Part shown: piece after piece, positions 17,170 to 26,275 of the stretch
How the letters are laid out: the number at the start of each line of letters is the position of its first letter
Position numbering within the stretch: position 1 is the stretch's first letter
Assembly: GCA_017304945.1 (NCBI GenBank)
Contig: JAFKLG010000121.1
Location: 1 to 47,624 of the forward strand
Direction of reading: 5' to 3'
From: Rhodospirillales bacterium
GTDB lineage: Bacteria > Pseudomonadota > Alphaproteobacteria > Acetobacterales > Acetobacteraceae
DNA: 47,624 nt
Notes under the pieces: generated by a model
Databases searched by the model: none
Told to the model about the DNA's origin: nothing
Seen by the model: the letters and a program-made list of their open reading frames with translations, nothing else
Program-made: the position numbers and the translations under genes

Positions 17170-19113
17170 TCAGATGGCGGGGCGACGGCGGCGCCCCAGC
17201 ATGGCGGCGGCGTATAGCGACCCGACCAGCGCGAGGCCGAGCAGGTCGGTCTCCATTCCCGGCTTGAGCAATCCGAATCCCGCGATCAGCACCATCGCCC
17301 GCGACGCCAGCCCGATCCGTCCGATCCCGTACAGCCAGCCCTCGAAGCCGGCGGCCAGCAGCCAGATCGCGACCAGGGCGGTCGTGACATCCTGCAGGAT
17401 GGCGATCGGGCTGCCATGCAGGATGAGTGTCGGGTTCAGCACGAACAGGAACGGCAGGACGAAGTTCACCAGCCCGAGCCGCATCGCCAGCACGCCGGTA
17501 CGCCACGGATCGGCGCGCGCGATGGTTGCCGCCGCGATCGCGGCCAACGCCACCGGCGGGGTGATGAAGCTGATCAGGCCCCAGTACAGGATGAAGAGAT
17601 GGCTCGCGACCGGATCGAGCCCGGCGCCGATGAGCGCTGGTCCGAGCGTGATCGCGAGAAAGATGTAGCAGGCGCTGGAGGTCATCCCCATGCCGAGGAT
17701 GAAGCTGGTCAGCGCGCCCAGCACCAGCAGCAGATAGACGTTGCCGTTGGCGAACTGCAGCAGCTCACGCGAGAACGCGCCGCCGACGCCGGTATAGGAC
17801 AGCGAACCGACGATGAAGCCCACGCCGGCCAGGATCGCCACGATGTTGAAGATGTTGCGCGTGGCATCGATCATCAGGTCGCGCAGCCCGGCCAGGCCGA
17901 AGCGCTCCTTGCCGAACAGCATCGAGGTCGCGAGCAGCACGACGGTGGCGATGTACGGGGCGAGCGCCTCCTGCTTCATCACCAGCAGCAGGTAGGTCAG
18001 CAGGGCGAGGCTGAACAGGAAGTGCCAGCCCTGGCGGAACACGGGACCGAGTTGCGGGATCTCCTCGGCGGGTTGTGCGCGCAGCCCGTTCCGGGCGGCG
18101 TAATGGTCGGTCTGCAGCAGCAGGACGCCGTAGTACAGCAGCGCCGGGATCACCGCGGCGAGCATCACCTCGCTGTACGGCACGTTCAGGAATTCCGCCA
18201 TGATGAACGCGACCGCGCCCATCACCGGCGGCATCAGCGCGCCGCCGGTGGACGCGCAGGCCTCGACCGCGCCGGCATAGGGAGCGGGGTAGCCGACCCG
18301 CTTCATGGTCGGGATCGTGAGCTGGCCGGTGGTGACGACGTTCGAGATGACGCTGCCCGACAGCGAACCGAAGAAGCCGCTCGACAACACGGCGACCTTG
18401 GCCGGGCCGCCTCTGCTGCGCCCCATCAGGGCGGTCGCCAGCGCCATGAAGAAGGCGCCGCCGCCGGTCACCACCAGCGCCGAGCCGAATACCAGGAATC
18501 CCACCAGCAGGGAGGCGACCGTGCGCATCGGCACGCCGATGATGCTCTCCACCCCCATCGCGTGCGCGCGCACGGTCTGGGCGAGATCCATGCCCGGCCC
18601 CCACAGGAAGCCGGGCATGTGGTCCGAGAACAACGGGAACAGGGCGAAGATCGTGCACATGCCGAACAGCACCATGCCGCCGGCGCGCCGCAGGCCCTCG
18701 AGCGCGAGCAGGCAGACGCAGCCGGCGATGATGGTTGCGCCGGTCGGCGCGCTGAGGTCCCAGCCTTCCGCGACGATGCGTCCGCCGTTCCAGGCCAGGA
18801 AGCCGCAGCAGCCGAGCGTCGCGGCGAACAGCAGCCAGTCGAACCAGGGAATGTGGTGGCGCGCCGCGATGTGCGACGGATAGGCGAGGAAGGCGAGCGA
18901 GAGGAACAGCCCGAGCACGATGTAGAAGAACCCGGTGTCGATGATCGGGCCGCCGAAGACGTTGAGGTTGAAGGTCTGGTTGATCGTCATCGCGATGCCG
19001 ACGGTGCCGAGGACCAGTGCCACCCAATAGGAACAGCCCTGGAGCCGGTCGCGCCCGCCATCTTCCGGCGCGAGCACCAGCGCGGGCGCCGCGTCGCGTG
19101 CCGTCGTCGTCAT
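17170..19113 (-). CDS. TRAP transporter permease, fused 4TM/12TM (TAXI type)
   Basis: This 647-residue integral membrane protein fuses the small DctQ-like region (first four or five helices, about residues 25-170) to the large DctM-like region, as is usual for TAXI-TRAP systems. Landmarks of the large subunit are TGGGAFFMALATALMGRSRGG, FFGSLSGSVISNVVTTGQLT, and ASTGGALMPPVMGAVAFIMAE, plus a second inverted half with GLGMTSSACYIFLAITLGP and ISFITPPVALAAIAAATIA. It uses the sodium or proton gradient to import the ligand delivered by the divergently encoded binding protein (19296-20432). AGGGAG lies upstream of its ATG. Confidence 0.92.
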   Translation of the reverse strand: MTTTARDAAPALVLAPEDGGRDRLQGCSYWVALVLGTVGIAMTINQTFNLNVFGGPIIDTGFFYIVLGLFLSLAFLAYPSHIAARHHIPWFDWLLFAATLGCCGFLAWNGGRIVAEGWDLSAPTGATIIAGCVCLLALEGLRRAGGMVLFGMCTIFALFPLFSDHMPGFLWGPGMDLAQTVRAHAMGVESIIGVPMRTVASLLVGFLVFGSALVVTGGGAFFMALATALMGRSRGGPAKVAVLSSGFFGSLSGSVISNVVTTGQLTIPTMKRVGYPAPYAGAVEACASTGGALMPPVMGAVAFIMAEFLNVPYSEVMLAAVIPALLYYGVLLLQTDHYAARNGLRAQPAEEIPQLGPVFRQGWHFLFSLALLTYLLLVMKQEALAPYIATVVLLATSMLFGKERFGLAGLRDLMIDATRNIFNIVAILAGVGFIVGSLSYTGVGGAFSRELLQFANGNVYLLLVLGALTSFILGMGMTSSACYIFLAITLGPALIGAGLDPVASHLFILYWGLISFITPPVALAAIAAATIARADPWRTGVLAMRLGLVNFVLPFLFVLNPTLILHGSPIAILQDVTTALVAIWLLAAGFEGWLYGIGRIGLASRAMVLIAGFGLLKPGMETDLLGLALVGSLYAAAMLGRRRRPAI

Positions 19114-19210
19114 GGTCCGTAACTCCCTGCATCGTTTTGTTTGCCGGCTTCAGATGCCGGCTTTCGTCCTGTGGCCCTTCGGGTCGCGGGGGAAAGCTTC
19201 CCGCTCGCAT

Positions 19211-19239
19211 TTGACACCCTGGGTCGCCATTTGCATACA
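19211..19239 (+). promoter_or_regulatory. Putative sigma-70 promoter of the TAXI binding-protein gene
   Basis: A perfect TTGACA (19211-19216) is followed after 17 bases by CATACA (19234-19239), a weak -10 box, 56 bp before the start at 19296. Upstream, two GCCGGC hexamers separated by seven bases (19147-19165 region) lie between the divergent genes and could be an operator. Confidence 0.45.
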
Positions 19240-19295
19240 CGTCTTCATCAAGCGCGCCGCACTGACAAGGCGTGCATCATTACTGGGAGGTTGAA

Positions 19296-20432
19296 ATGCC
19301 AACGAGACGAGCCGTCGTCGTGGGTACTGCAATGACCGCCGCGCTGGGGGTCGCGTCGTCGCGGCCCGCCCGGGCGCAAAAACTGCCGAGCAGTTCCATC
19401 TGGACCGCCTATGACCTCGGCTCCTCCGGCTATGTCGAGGCCTCGGCGATCGCGGAGGCGTTGCAGAAGCGGAACGCGATCCGGGTGCGCATCATGCCTT
19501 CGGGCACGTCGATCGGGCGCCTGCTGCCGATCAAGCAGGGGCGCGCGAATTACGGCTTCCTGGCGAACGAGCTGTATTTCGCGACCGAAGGCACCGAGGA
19601 TTTCGCCGACGAGTCCTGGGGACCGCAGGACCTGCGTGTGGTGCTGGCCCGGCCTGCCACCAACGGCCTGGCGATGGCGAAGGACACCGGGATGACGAAG
19701 ATGAGCGAGCTGAAAGGCAAGCGCATCGGCTACGTCAAGGGCAACCCCTCCGTGAACGTGAAGAACCAGGCCTATCTGGACTTTGCCGGCTTGAAGGAGA
19801 GCGACATCGAGGTCGTCTGGTTCGGCAGCTACAACGCCATGAAGACGGCGATTGTCAACAACCAGCTCGACGGCATGGGCAGCGTGACCACCTCGGCCAA
19901 CATGCGCGAGATCGAGGCAAGCCCGCGCGGCCTGACCTGGCCGCCCTTCCCGGTGGACGACAAGGAAGGCTGGGCGCGAATGCAGAAGACGCTCGACTTC
20001 CTCGAGCCGCGGCGCGAGACCGCGGGCGCGGGGATCCCGCCCGGCGGCGTGGAGCTGATCGGCATCCGCTATCCGATGATCACCACCTACGCCAAGACCA
20101 GCGCCGACGAGGTGTATGCACTGGTGAGCGCCGTCAACGAGGGGATGGACGACATCAAGGGGACCACCGGCAGTTCCGCGAACTGGGCGCCCAGCATGTC
20201 CGGACTGCCGCGGGCGGACGCGCCGTTCCACGACGGCACCATCCGGTTCATGAAGGAGAAGGGCTGGTGGACCGCCGAGGCCGAGGACTGGCAGGCCAAG
20301 CGCCTCGCGCGGCTGCAGAAGGTCACGGCCGGGTGGACCGATGCGCGGAACCAGTTCAAGGGCAAGCCGGAAGATCAATGGGAGGCGTTCTGGACCGCCT
20401 ACCGGGACAAGCACCTGAGCCCTGGTGCCTGA
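19296..20432 (+). CDS. TAXI-family TRAP transporter solute-binding protein
   Basis: This is a 378-residue periplasmic receptor. The signal peptide carries a twin-arginine-like start (MPTRRAVVVG) and probable cleavage after ARA (residue 27). The mature part begins SSIWTAYDLGSSGYVEASAI, typical of TAXI proteins, with MPSGTSIGRLLPIKQGRANYG forming one wall of the binding cleft and VKGNPSVNVKNQAYLDFAG the second-domain entry. It captures an unknown organic anion or small substrate for the divergent fused permease. ATG 19296 is chosen on GGGAGG at 19285-19290; an upstream ATG at 19272 is possible but breaks the signal peptide. Confidence 0.92.
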   Translation: MPTRRAVVVGTAMTAALGVASSRPARAQKLPSSSIWTAYDLGSSGYVEASAIAEALQKRNAIRVRIMPSGTSIGRLLPIKQGRANYGFLANELYFATEGTEDFADESWGPQDLRVVLARPATNGLAMAKDTGMTKMSELKGKRIGYVKGNPSVNVKNQAYLDFAGLKESDIEVVWFGSYNAMKTAIVNNQLDGMGSVTTSANMREIEASPRGLTWPPFPVDDKEGWARMQKTLDFLEPRRETAGAGIPPGGVELIGIRYPMITTYAKTSADEVYALVSAVNEGMDDIKGTTGSSANWAPSMSGLPRADAPFHDGTIRFMKEKGWWTAEAEDWQAKRLARLQKVTAGWTDARNQFKGKPEDQWEAFWTAYRDKHLSPGA

Positions 20433-20537
20433 CGCGCCGGGCTGGCGGGGCGGCCGCGCGCCGCATCGACGACACGCGGCCGACTCCCGGCAGGTCGTGA
20501 GCGTCCGGGCAGCGGGATCAGGCGTGGGTCCGCACCG

Positions 20538-22520
20538 TCAGCACGCGCCGCAGGCGAGCAGCGCGTCGGCCATCACCACGCCCTGCCCCTCCGGCATGAC
20601 GATCAGCGGGTTGATCTCCGCCTCCGTCATCTCCGCCAACGCGGCGAGGCGGGAGAACGCCGCGACCGCGCGGGCGAGCGCGTCGAGGTCGCCCTTCGGC
20701 AGCCCGCGATAGCCGCGCGCGGGCGCGAGGCCGCGGACCTCGCCGATCATCTCCATCGCCTCCGCCTCGGTGACCGGGGCGAGGCGCAGCACCACGTCGC
20801 GATAGACCTCCGCCAGCACGCCACCGGCGCCGAGCGCGACGACGGGGCCGACCAGCGGGTCACGGCGGTAGCCCAGGATCGCCTCGGCAATGCCCTTCGC
20901 CATCGGCTGCGCGATGAAGCCGCTGATCTGGTCGCCGATCCGTGCGCGCATCTCGGCGGCGATGCGACGCAGGGCGGCGGCATCGGCAACGTTCAGCGCC
21001 ACCGCACCGGCCTCGGTCTTGTGCGCGATGCTGGCCGAGACGGCTTTCAGCGCGACCGGATAGGAAAGCGGCGGCGGCGCGTCGGGATCGACCGGCACCG
21101 CCCCGTTCGGCACGCCGAGTGCGGCGAACACCGCGCGGGCGCCGGGTTCGTCCTGCGCGGCGGCGAGCAGGGCATGCGCAGCGGACACGTCGCCAGGGTC
21201 GGGGGTGGCGCGTGGCGGTTGCCAGGACAAATAGGCGCGCACCGCGTCGGCGCAGGCCTCGGGCGTGCGGAAGGCGGCGACGCGGGCCTCGGAGAGCAGG
21301 CGCAGCGCGGCGGGCGCTTCCGGCACCAGGAAGGCGCAGATCGGGTTGCGGCCCTGCGAGGCGATGACGCCGGCGACGCCCTCCTGCGGGCGGAACTGGG
21401 CAGAGCTGCCGATCACGGCGATGGCGAGGTCCGCGTCGTCCGCGTCGCGCGCCGCATGCAGCGCCTTGGCGACCTGGTCCTTGCTGGCGCCCGCCAGCGT
21501 CGTGTCCAGCATGTGCGCGGTGGCGATGCCCGCGATGCCGAGACGATCCACCACCATGGCGCCGCCGCCGCCGGTGGTGGTGACGATGCGCACGGCGCGT
21601 TTCGGCGCCGCTACCGGACAACGGCCCAGCAGCAGCGGCGGGATTTCCAGCAGCGCCTCCAACTGGTCGACGCGCACGATGCCGATCGCGCGGAAGAATG
21701 CGTCGGCGGCAGCATCGGAGCCGGCCAGCGCGCCGGTGTGGGTGGTGGCAAGTTTCGCCGCCGCCTCCGAGCGACCGAGCTTGTACGCGACGATGGGCTT
21801 GCCCGCCGCATGCGCGCGACGCGCCGCGCGCTCGAACAGGTCCGGATGACGGATCGTCTCCAGGAACAGCAGGATCGCGTCGGTGTCCGGGTCGTCCACC
21901 AGCATGTCGGCGATCTCGCCGGCGGAAAGGTCGGCCTCGTTGCCGGTGCCGACGATCTTGGCAAAACCGCAGCCGCGTGCCGCTGCCCGCGACGCCAGCG
22001 TGCCCATCACGCTGCCGGAATGCGACACGAGCGACCAGCGACCGGGTGGGAGCGCGTCGATCTCGAGCACCGCGTTGACCGAACAGGCGGTGTGCGCGGG
22101 GACGTTGATCACGCCCATGGAATTCGGCCCCAGCAGCCGCAGCCCACCTTCGCGCGCGGCGTCCACGATGCGTCGTTGCAGCGCGACACCCTCCGGCCCT
22201 GCCTCGGCGAAGCCGTCGGCCAGCACGCAGGCGACCGGTACGCCGCGCGCCACGCAGTCGCCGATCGCCGCTTCGACGTTCTGCGTGTTCACCAGCACAT
22301 AGGCGAAATCGACTTCGCTCGGGACGTCCCGCAACGACTTGTAGGCGCGCTCGTTCAGCACCGTTTCGGCGCGCGGGTTCACCGGGAACAGCTCTCCGGT
22401 GAAGCCATGGCGACGCAAATAGACCTGGGCGCGCGCGGTGAGCCGGCTTGCGTCGGTGGAAGCCCCGATCAGCGCGATGCGCCGCGGATCGAACAGGACA
22501 CTGGAAAGATTGGCGGTCAT
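20538..22520 (-). CDS. NDP-forming acyl-CoA synthetase (acetate--CoA ligase family, single-chain)
   Basis: This 660-residue enzyme contains the fused alpha and beta parts of ADP-forming acyl-CoA synthetases. Residues 5-130 are the CoA-binding Rossmann domain (FDPRRIALIGASTDASRL, LGPNSMGVINV). Residues 150-450 are two succinyl-CoA-synthetase-like flavodoxin domains, with the phospho-histidine at His261 in TTHTGALAGSD. The C-terminal ATP-grasp_5 domain contains PVALKAVSASIAHKTEAGAV and ends with EINPLIVMPEG. It activates a carboxylic acid to its CoA thioester with ATP. It is the third gene of a minus-strand set, 34 bp after the monooxygenase. A longer open frame to 23048 runs antiphase through the neighbour and was rejected. 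Confidence 0.9.
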   Translation of the reverse strand: MTANLSSVLFDPRRIALIGASTDASRLTARAQVYLRRHGFTGELFPVNPRAETVLNERAYKSLRDVPSEVDFAYVLVNTQNVEAAIGDCVARGVPVACVLADGFAEAGPEGVALQRRIVDAAREGGLRLLGPNSMGVINVPAHTACSVNAVLEIDALPPGRWSLVSHSGSVMGTLASRAAARGCGFAKIVGTGNEADLSAGEIADMLVDDPDTDAILLFLETIRHPDLFERAARRAHAAGKPIVAYKLGRSEAAAKLATTHTGALAGSDAAADAFFRAIGIVRVDQLEALLEIPPLLLGRCPVAAPKRAVRIVTTTGGGGAMVVDRLGIAGIATAHMLDTTLAGASKDQVAKALHAARDADDADLAIAVIGSSAQFRPQEGVAGVIASQGRNPICAFLVPEAPAALRLLSEARVAAFRTPEACADAVRAYLSWQPPRATPDPGDVSAAHALLAAAQDEPGARAVFAALGVPNGAVPVDPDAPPPLSYPVALKAVSASIAHKTEAGAVALNVADAAALRRIAAEMRARIGDQISGFIAQPMAKGIAEAILGYRRDPLVGPVVALGAGGVLAEVYRDVVLRLAPVTEAEAMEMIGEVRGLAPARGYRGLPKGDLDALARAVAAFSRLAALAEMTEAEINPLIVMPEGQGVVMADALLACGAC

Positions 22521-22554
22521 GATGCGGGCAATCTGCCCCGGCTCCCAAGGCGCC

Positions 22555-24141
22555 TCAATCCCGGCGGCCTGGAACGGCGCCGGCATGAGCGGTCGGCGAA
22601 ACGCGATCGTCGCTTGCGCGGTCGGTGGTCCGGCGTGGGGTGTCCGCGTCGCGCAGGCGGTACACCGAGGCTGCGGTGAAGCGGGTCCGCAGCCAGTAGC
22701 CGATGCTGAAGCCCGGCCACAGCGCGGTGTTGTGGCCGGTGGCATCGAGATACCAGCTCCGGCAACCCGCCATCCACACGGTGCGGGCCATGCGCCGCCG
22801 CAGGCCTTCCTCCGCGCGCTGTGCCGCGCGGGCACTGACCTCGATCTCGGTGGCGCGGCGCGAGCGCATCCGGCGCAGACAGTGCAGGATGTGGTCGATC
22901 TGCGCCTCCAGCATGAACACCACGGAGTTGTGGCCCAGGCCGGTGTTGGGGCCGCCCAGCAGGAACAGGTTGGGGAAGCCTGGCATCGCCAACCCGAGCC
23001 GGGTGGGCAGGCGGTCGCGCCATGCCTGGGCGAGGTTGGCGCCGTCACGCCCGATGATCCGCAGGTCGCCCAGCGGGTCGGAGGCGCGAAAGCCGGTGGC
23101 GAGGATCAGCACGTCGGCCGGCCGTTCCACGCCGTCGTCCGTGCACACCCCCGCCGGAGTCACGCGCGCGATCGGCCGGGTGAGCAGCGTCACGTTTGGG
23201 CGGTTCAGCGCCGGCAGGAAGTCGTTCGACAGCAGGATGCGCTTGCAGCCGATACGGTACTCCGGCGTCATGGCGCTGCGCACGTCGCCATCCGCGAGTT
23301 GGCGCTTGGCGTGACTGCGCGCGCGACGTTCGACCGCCTGCATCAGCCGCGGCGCCAGCACGAAGCCGACGGCGCGCGCCTCATGCTGCCAGTAGGTCAC
23401 GGCGCGCAGCGTGCGGCGCAGGAGGGGCACGAGACGCAGGGCGCGCAGGCGCAGCGGCTCCGCCGCCGGATCATGCTTCGGCAGGATCCAGGGTGGCGTG
23501 CGCTGGTACACATCGAGCTGCGCGGCCTGTTCGGCAATCCTGGGCACGAACTGGATGGCGCTGGCACCGGTGCCGATCACCGCGACGCGTTTGCCCGCGA
23601 GGTCGACGCCGTGGTCCCAGCGCGCCGAGTGGAAGCAGGGACCTGCGAACCGGTCGAGCCCCTCGACCGCCGGGATCGCCGGGCGATGGAGCTGGCCCAG
23701 CGACAGCACCAGCATGCGCGCCTCGATCCGCGCGCCATCGGCGAGGCGCAGGCACCACAGGCCGCGCGCGGCGTCGAACACCGCCTCCTGCAATGCCGCG
23801 CCCAGCCGCAGATGTGGCTGCAGGTCGAAACGGGCGACGCAATCGTGCAGGTAGTCGAGGATTTCCGGCTGCGTGGGATAGCGGCGCGACCATGCGGCGC
23901 GCGGGGCGAAGGACAGCGAGTAGAGGTTGGCGGGGATATCGCAGGCGCAGCCCGGATAGTGGTTGTCGCGCCAGGTGCCGCCGATATCGCTTGCCTGCTC
24001 GAGCAGGACGAAATCGTCGATCCCGGCCTGACGCAGGCGGATCGCCATGCCGATCCCGCCGAAGCCGGCGCCGATGATGGCGACCTCGCTGGTCCGCGGC
24101 GCCCCGGCGGGATCGGGCTGCGTTCGGGAGCGATCGCTCAT
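22555..24141 (-). CDS. Flavin-binding monooxygenase (Baeyer-Villiger type)
   Basis: This 528-residue class-B flavoprotein monooxygenase has an FAD Rossmann motif GAGFGGIG near residue 24 and an NADPH Rossmann motif GTGASAIQF near residue 190. The Baeyer-Villiger fingerprint FAGPCFHSARWDH (FxGxxxHxxxW) lies between them at about residues 163-175. GGTWRDNHYPGCACDIP near the N-terminus is also characteristic. Such enzymes insert oxygen next to a ketone carbonyl to give an ester or lactone. The upstream SDR and downstream acyl-CoA synthetase suggest sequential oxidation of an alcohol to a ketone, an ester and finally an acid activated to CoA. That pathway is inference and no esterase is adjacent. 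Confidence 0.9.
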   Translation of the reverse strand: MSDRSRTQPDPAGAPRTSEVAIIGAGFGGIGMAIRLRQAGIDDFVLLEQASDIGGTWRDNHYPGCACDIPANLYSLSFAPRAAWSRRYPTQPEILDYLHDCVARFDLQPHLRLGAALQEAVFDAARGLWCLRLADGARIEARMLVLSLGQLHRPAIPAVEGLDRFAGPCFHSARWDHGVDLAGKRVAVIGTGASAIQFVPRIAEQAAQLDVYQRTPPWILPKHDPAAEPLRLRALRLVPLLRRTLRAVTYWQHEARAVGFVLAPRLMQAVERRARSHAKRQLADGDVRSAMTPEYRIGCKRILLSNDFLPALNRPNVTLLTRPIARVTPAGVCTDDGVERPADVLILATGFRASDPLGDLRIIGRDGANLAQAWRDRLPTRLGLAMPGFPNLFLLGGPNTGLGHNSVVFMLEAQIDHILHCLRRMRSRRATEIEVSARAAQRAEEGLRRRMARTVWMAGCRSWYLDATGHNTALWPGFSIGYWLRTRFTAASVYRLRDADTPRRTTDRASDDRVSPTAHAGAVPGRRD

Positions 24142-24235
24142 CCGCTACCGGATCGGACGGAGGAGAGTGCGTCGGAGCGCCATCTGCGTGGCGAGCCGGC
24201 GGCAGGTCGTGTCCCGCCGCCGGTTTCGCCTGTCG

Positions 24236-25150
24236 TCAGACCGGATCCCAGCCGAACACCTCGCCGGAGCGATCGAGCGGCATGAACGCCGACTTCATCG
24301 CCGGGATGCAGCGTTCGGCGATGGTCTCCGGCGTCCAGCCCTCGGCGCTGTGCACGATGCGGATGGGCCGGGGCGAGCTGAACAGGATCATCTCGTTCAT
24401 CCGGCACCCGAACACCTGGCCGCTCACGCCCTTGGCCGCGTCGGACGACAGGAACACCGCCATCGGCGCGTTCTTGTCGGGGGTCATCTGCTGGATCTTG
24501 GCGACCCGCGCCTGCTGCTCCGGTGTGGTGGCCGGGATGGAGCTGGTCATGCGGCTCCAGGCGAAGGGCGCGATGCAGTTGGAGCGCACGCCGTAGCGCT
24601 GCATGTCGAGCGCGATCGACTTCGACAGCGCGGTGATGCCGAGCTTGGCGGCCGAGTAGTTGGCCTGGCCGAAATTGCCGATCAGGCCGGAGGTGGAGCT
24701 CATGTGCACGAAAGTGCCGCTCTCCTGCTTGCGGTAGTGCTCCGCCGCCGCGCGGGAGACGAAGAAGCAGCCGTTCAGGTGGACGGCGATGACGGACAGC
24801 CAGTCGTCCTCGGTCATCTTGTGGAAGATCACGTCGCGCAGGATGCCCGCATTGTTCACCACGGCGTCGATGCGGCCGAAATTGTCGAGCGCGGACTGGA
24901 TGATCTTCTGCGCGCCGCTCCAGCTCGCGACGGACTCGGTGCAGATCGCGGCCTGCCCGCCCTTCTGCTCGATCATCGCCTTGGTCTGTTCGGCCGGGGT
25001 GGCGGAGCCGCCCTCACCGGTCAGCGAGGCACCGATATCGGCGACGATCACCTTGGCGCCGGCGGCCGCCATCATGATGGCGATCTCGCGTCCGATTCCG
25101 CCGCCGGCCCCGGTGACCACCGCGACCTTGCCGTCCATCATCCCTGCCAT
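24236..25150 (-). CDS. SDR-family dehydrogenase (3-hydroxyacyl-CoA dehydrogenase / MFE-2-like)
   Basis: This 304-residue short-chain dehydrogenase has the dinucleotide-binding TGAGGGIG near residue 13, VNNAG, the catalytic serine in HMSSTSG, and the YSAAK active-site motif. Compared with classical SDRs it has an insertion after beta-2 (GASLTGEGGSATPAEQ) and an extra C-terminal part of about 50 residues (SSPRPIRIVHSAEGW and onward). This resembles the dehydrogenase domain of type-2 multifunctional beta-oxidation enzymes. A strong AGGAGG precedes the ATG at 25150. It is the first gene of the minus-strand set with the monooxygenase and acyl-CoA synthetase. Confidence 0.88.
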   Translation of the reverse strand: MAGMMDGKVAVVTGAGGGIGREIAIMMAAAGAKVIVADIGASLTGEGGSATPAEQTKAMIEQKGGQAAICTESVASWSGAQKIIQSALDNFGRIDAVVNNAGILRDVIFHKMTEDDWLSVIAVHLNGCFFVSRAAAEHYRKQESGTFVHMSSTSGLIGNFGQANYSAAKLGITALSKSIALDMQRYGVRSNCIAPFAWSRMTSSIPATTPEQQARVAKIQQMTPDKNAPMAVFLSSDAAKGVSGQVFGCRMNEMILFSSPRPIRIVHSAEGWTPETIAERCIPAMKSAFMPLDRSGEVFGWDPV

Positions 25151-25267
25151 CTGGCGTTCCTCCTGGATTCGAGTCGGGGGAAGCTAGGCGGGGGCGCCTG
25201 GGTTGTGAACCCGTGCCAACGCGCCAGCGGGGCTTGTCTTTCATGCAGCGCAACATACGTCGAGATC

Positions 25268-26086
25268 ATGAGGACACGTGCCGCGCCGCTCCGCCTGATC
25301 CTCCCGTGCCTCGCCGCGCCCTGGCTGGGCGCGACCTCCGCCGCGGCGGCAGAACTGCGGGCGGAGTACCGCACCTACGCGGCCGGGTTGCCGGTGGCCG
25401 AAGTCGAGGCCGGCTTTGGTCTCGGGCCCTGGACCTATCAGATGCGGATGGTCTACCGCACCACCGGGCTGGTGGGGTTCTTCTATCACGGCCATCAGTT
25501 CAACCAGGTGGACGGCACCTGGCAGGACGGCGCGCCGGTGCCGCGCGAGTTCCAGGGCGTGGGCGAGTGGCATGGGGAGCCGCGGGTCGCGCGGATCGAC
25601 TATCAGGACGGCAAGCCGGTGGTTCGTGCGCTGGTGCCGCCGAACGAGGGCGAGCGTGAGCCGGTTCCCCCTGCCCTGCAGGCGAACACGATCGACAGCC
25701 TGAGCGCGATCGCCGACCTGATCCACCAGGTCGCCACCACTGGCCGGTGCGAGGCGACGGTGCACACCTATGACGGCCGGCGTGCGACGGAAGTCTCGGC
25801 GCGGACGGACGGGCCGGAGGTGCTGGCACCGAGCAGCCGGTCGAGCTACGCCGGGTCGGCCCTGCGGTGCAGTTTCCGGGGTGAGTTGGTGGCGGGGTTC
25901 CGCCTGGCGGGCGACCGGGCGGCGGACCGCAAGCCGCTGCATGGGGTGGCGTGGCTGGCGCAGGTGGCGCCGAACACGCCGCCGATTCCGGTGCGCATGA
26001 GCTTCGAGACGCGGTGGTTCGGCGACGTGACGATGTACCTGACCGGGGTCACGTTGGGGGCCGATGCGATGGCGTCGGTGCGGTAG
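25268..26086 (+). CDS. DUF3108-type exported protein
   Basis: This 272-residue protein has a Sec signal peptide (cleavage near residue 28, after AAAA). The mature sequence opens with LRAEYRTYAAGLPVAEVEAGF and continues with MVYRTTGLVGFFYHGHQFNQ, the pattern of DUF3108 proteins: beta-rich periplasmic or outer-membrane-associated proteins of unknown function. A cysteine pair (in TGRCEATVHTYDG and LRCSFRG) could form a disulphide. No operon partner is evident; it is divergent from the SDR gene. ATG 25268 is chosen because it places the signal peptide correctly, although the ribosome binding site is weak. Confidence 0.8.
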   Translation: MRTRAAPLRLILPCLAAPWLGATSAAAAELRAEYRTYAAGLPVAEVEAGFGLGPWTYQMRMVYRTTGLVGFFYHGHQFNQVDGTWQDGAPVPREFQGVGEWHGEPRVARIDYQDGKPVVRALVPPNEGEREPVPPALQANTIDSLSAIADLIHQVATTGRCEATVHTYDGRRATEVSARTDGPEVLAPSSRSSYAGSALRCSFRGELVAGFRLAGDRAADRKPLHGVAWLAQVAPNTPPIPVRMSFETRWFGDVTMYLTGVTLGADAMASVR

Positions 26087-26275
26087 GGCGGCGGAGCCGA
26101 TCCCGGATCCGAGTTGGCGGCGGTCCGCTCGTGGCGACCCCACTCCATTGCGAATTCGTTTTGGTTACCTTGCCAACTCCGACGGCGCTGACCTAAATGA
26201 CCGTGTCGCTGTCGGCGCGCTCCGCTCGGCGACAACGCGGCATGCCCAGCGAAGCGGTTCACCGGAGTTCGATGC

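Noticed and set aside
17416..19122. 568-codon plus-strand open frame
   Set aside because: It is antisense to the TRAP permease and rich in Gln, His, Asp and Arg; membrane-protein genes commonly give such hydrophilic shadows.
22438..24285. 615-codon plus-strand open frame
   Set aside because: It lies opposite the Baeyer-Villiger monooxygenase, whose two Rossmann motifs and fingerprint are intact.
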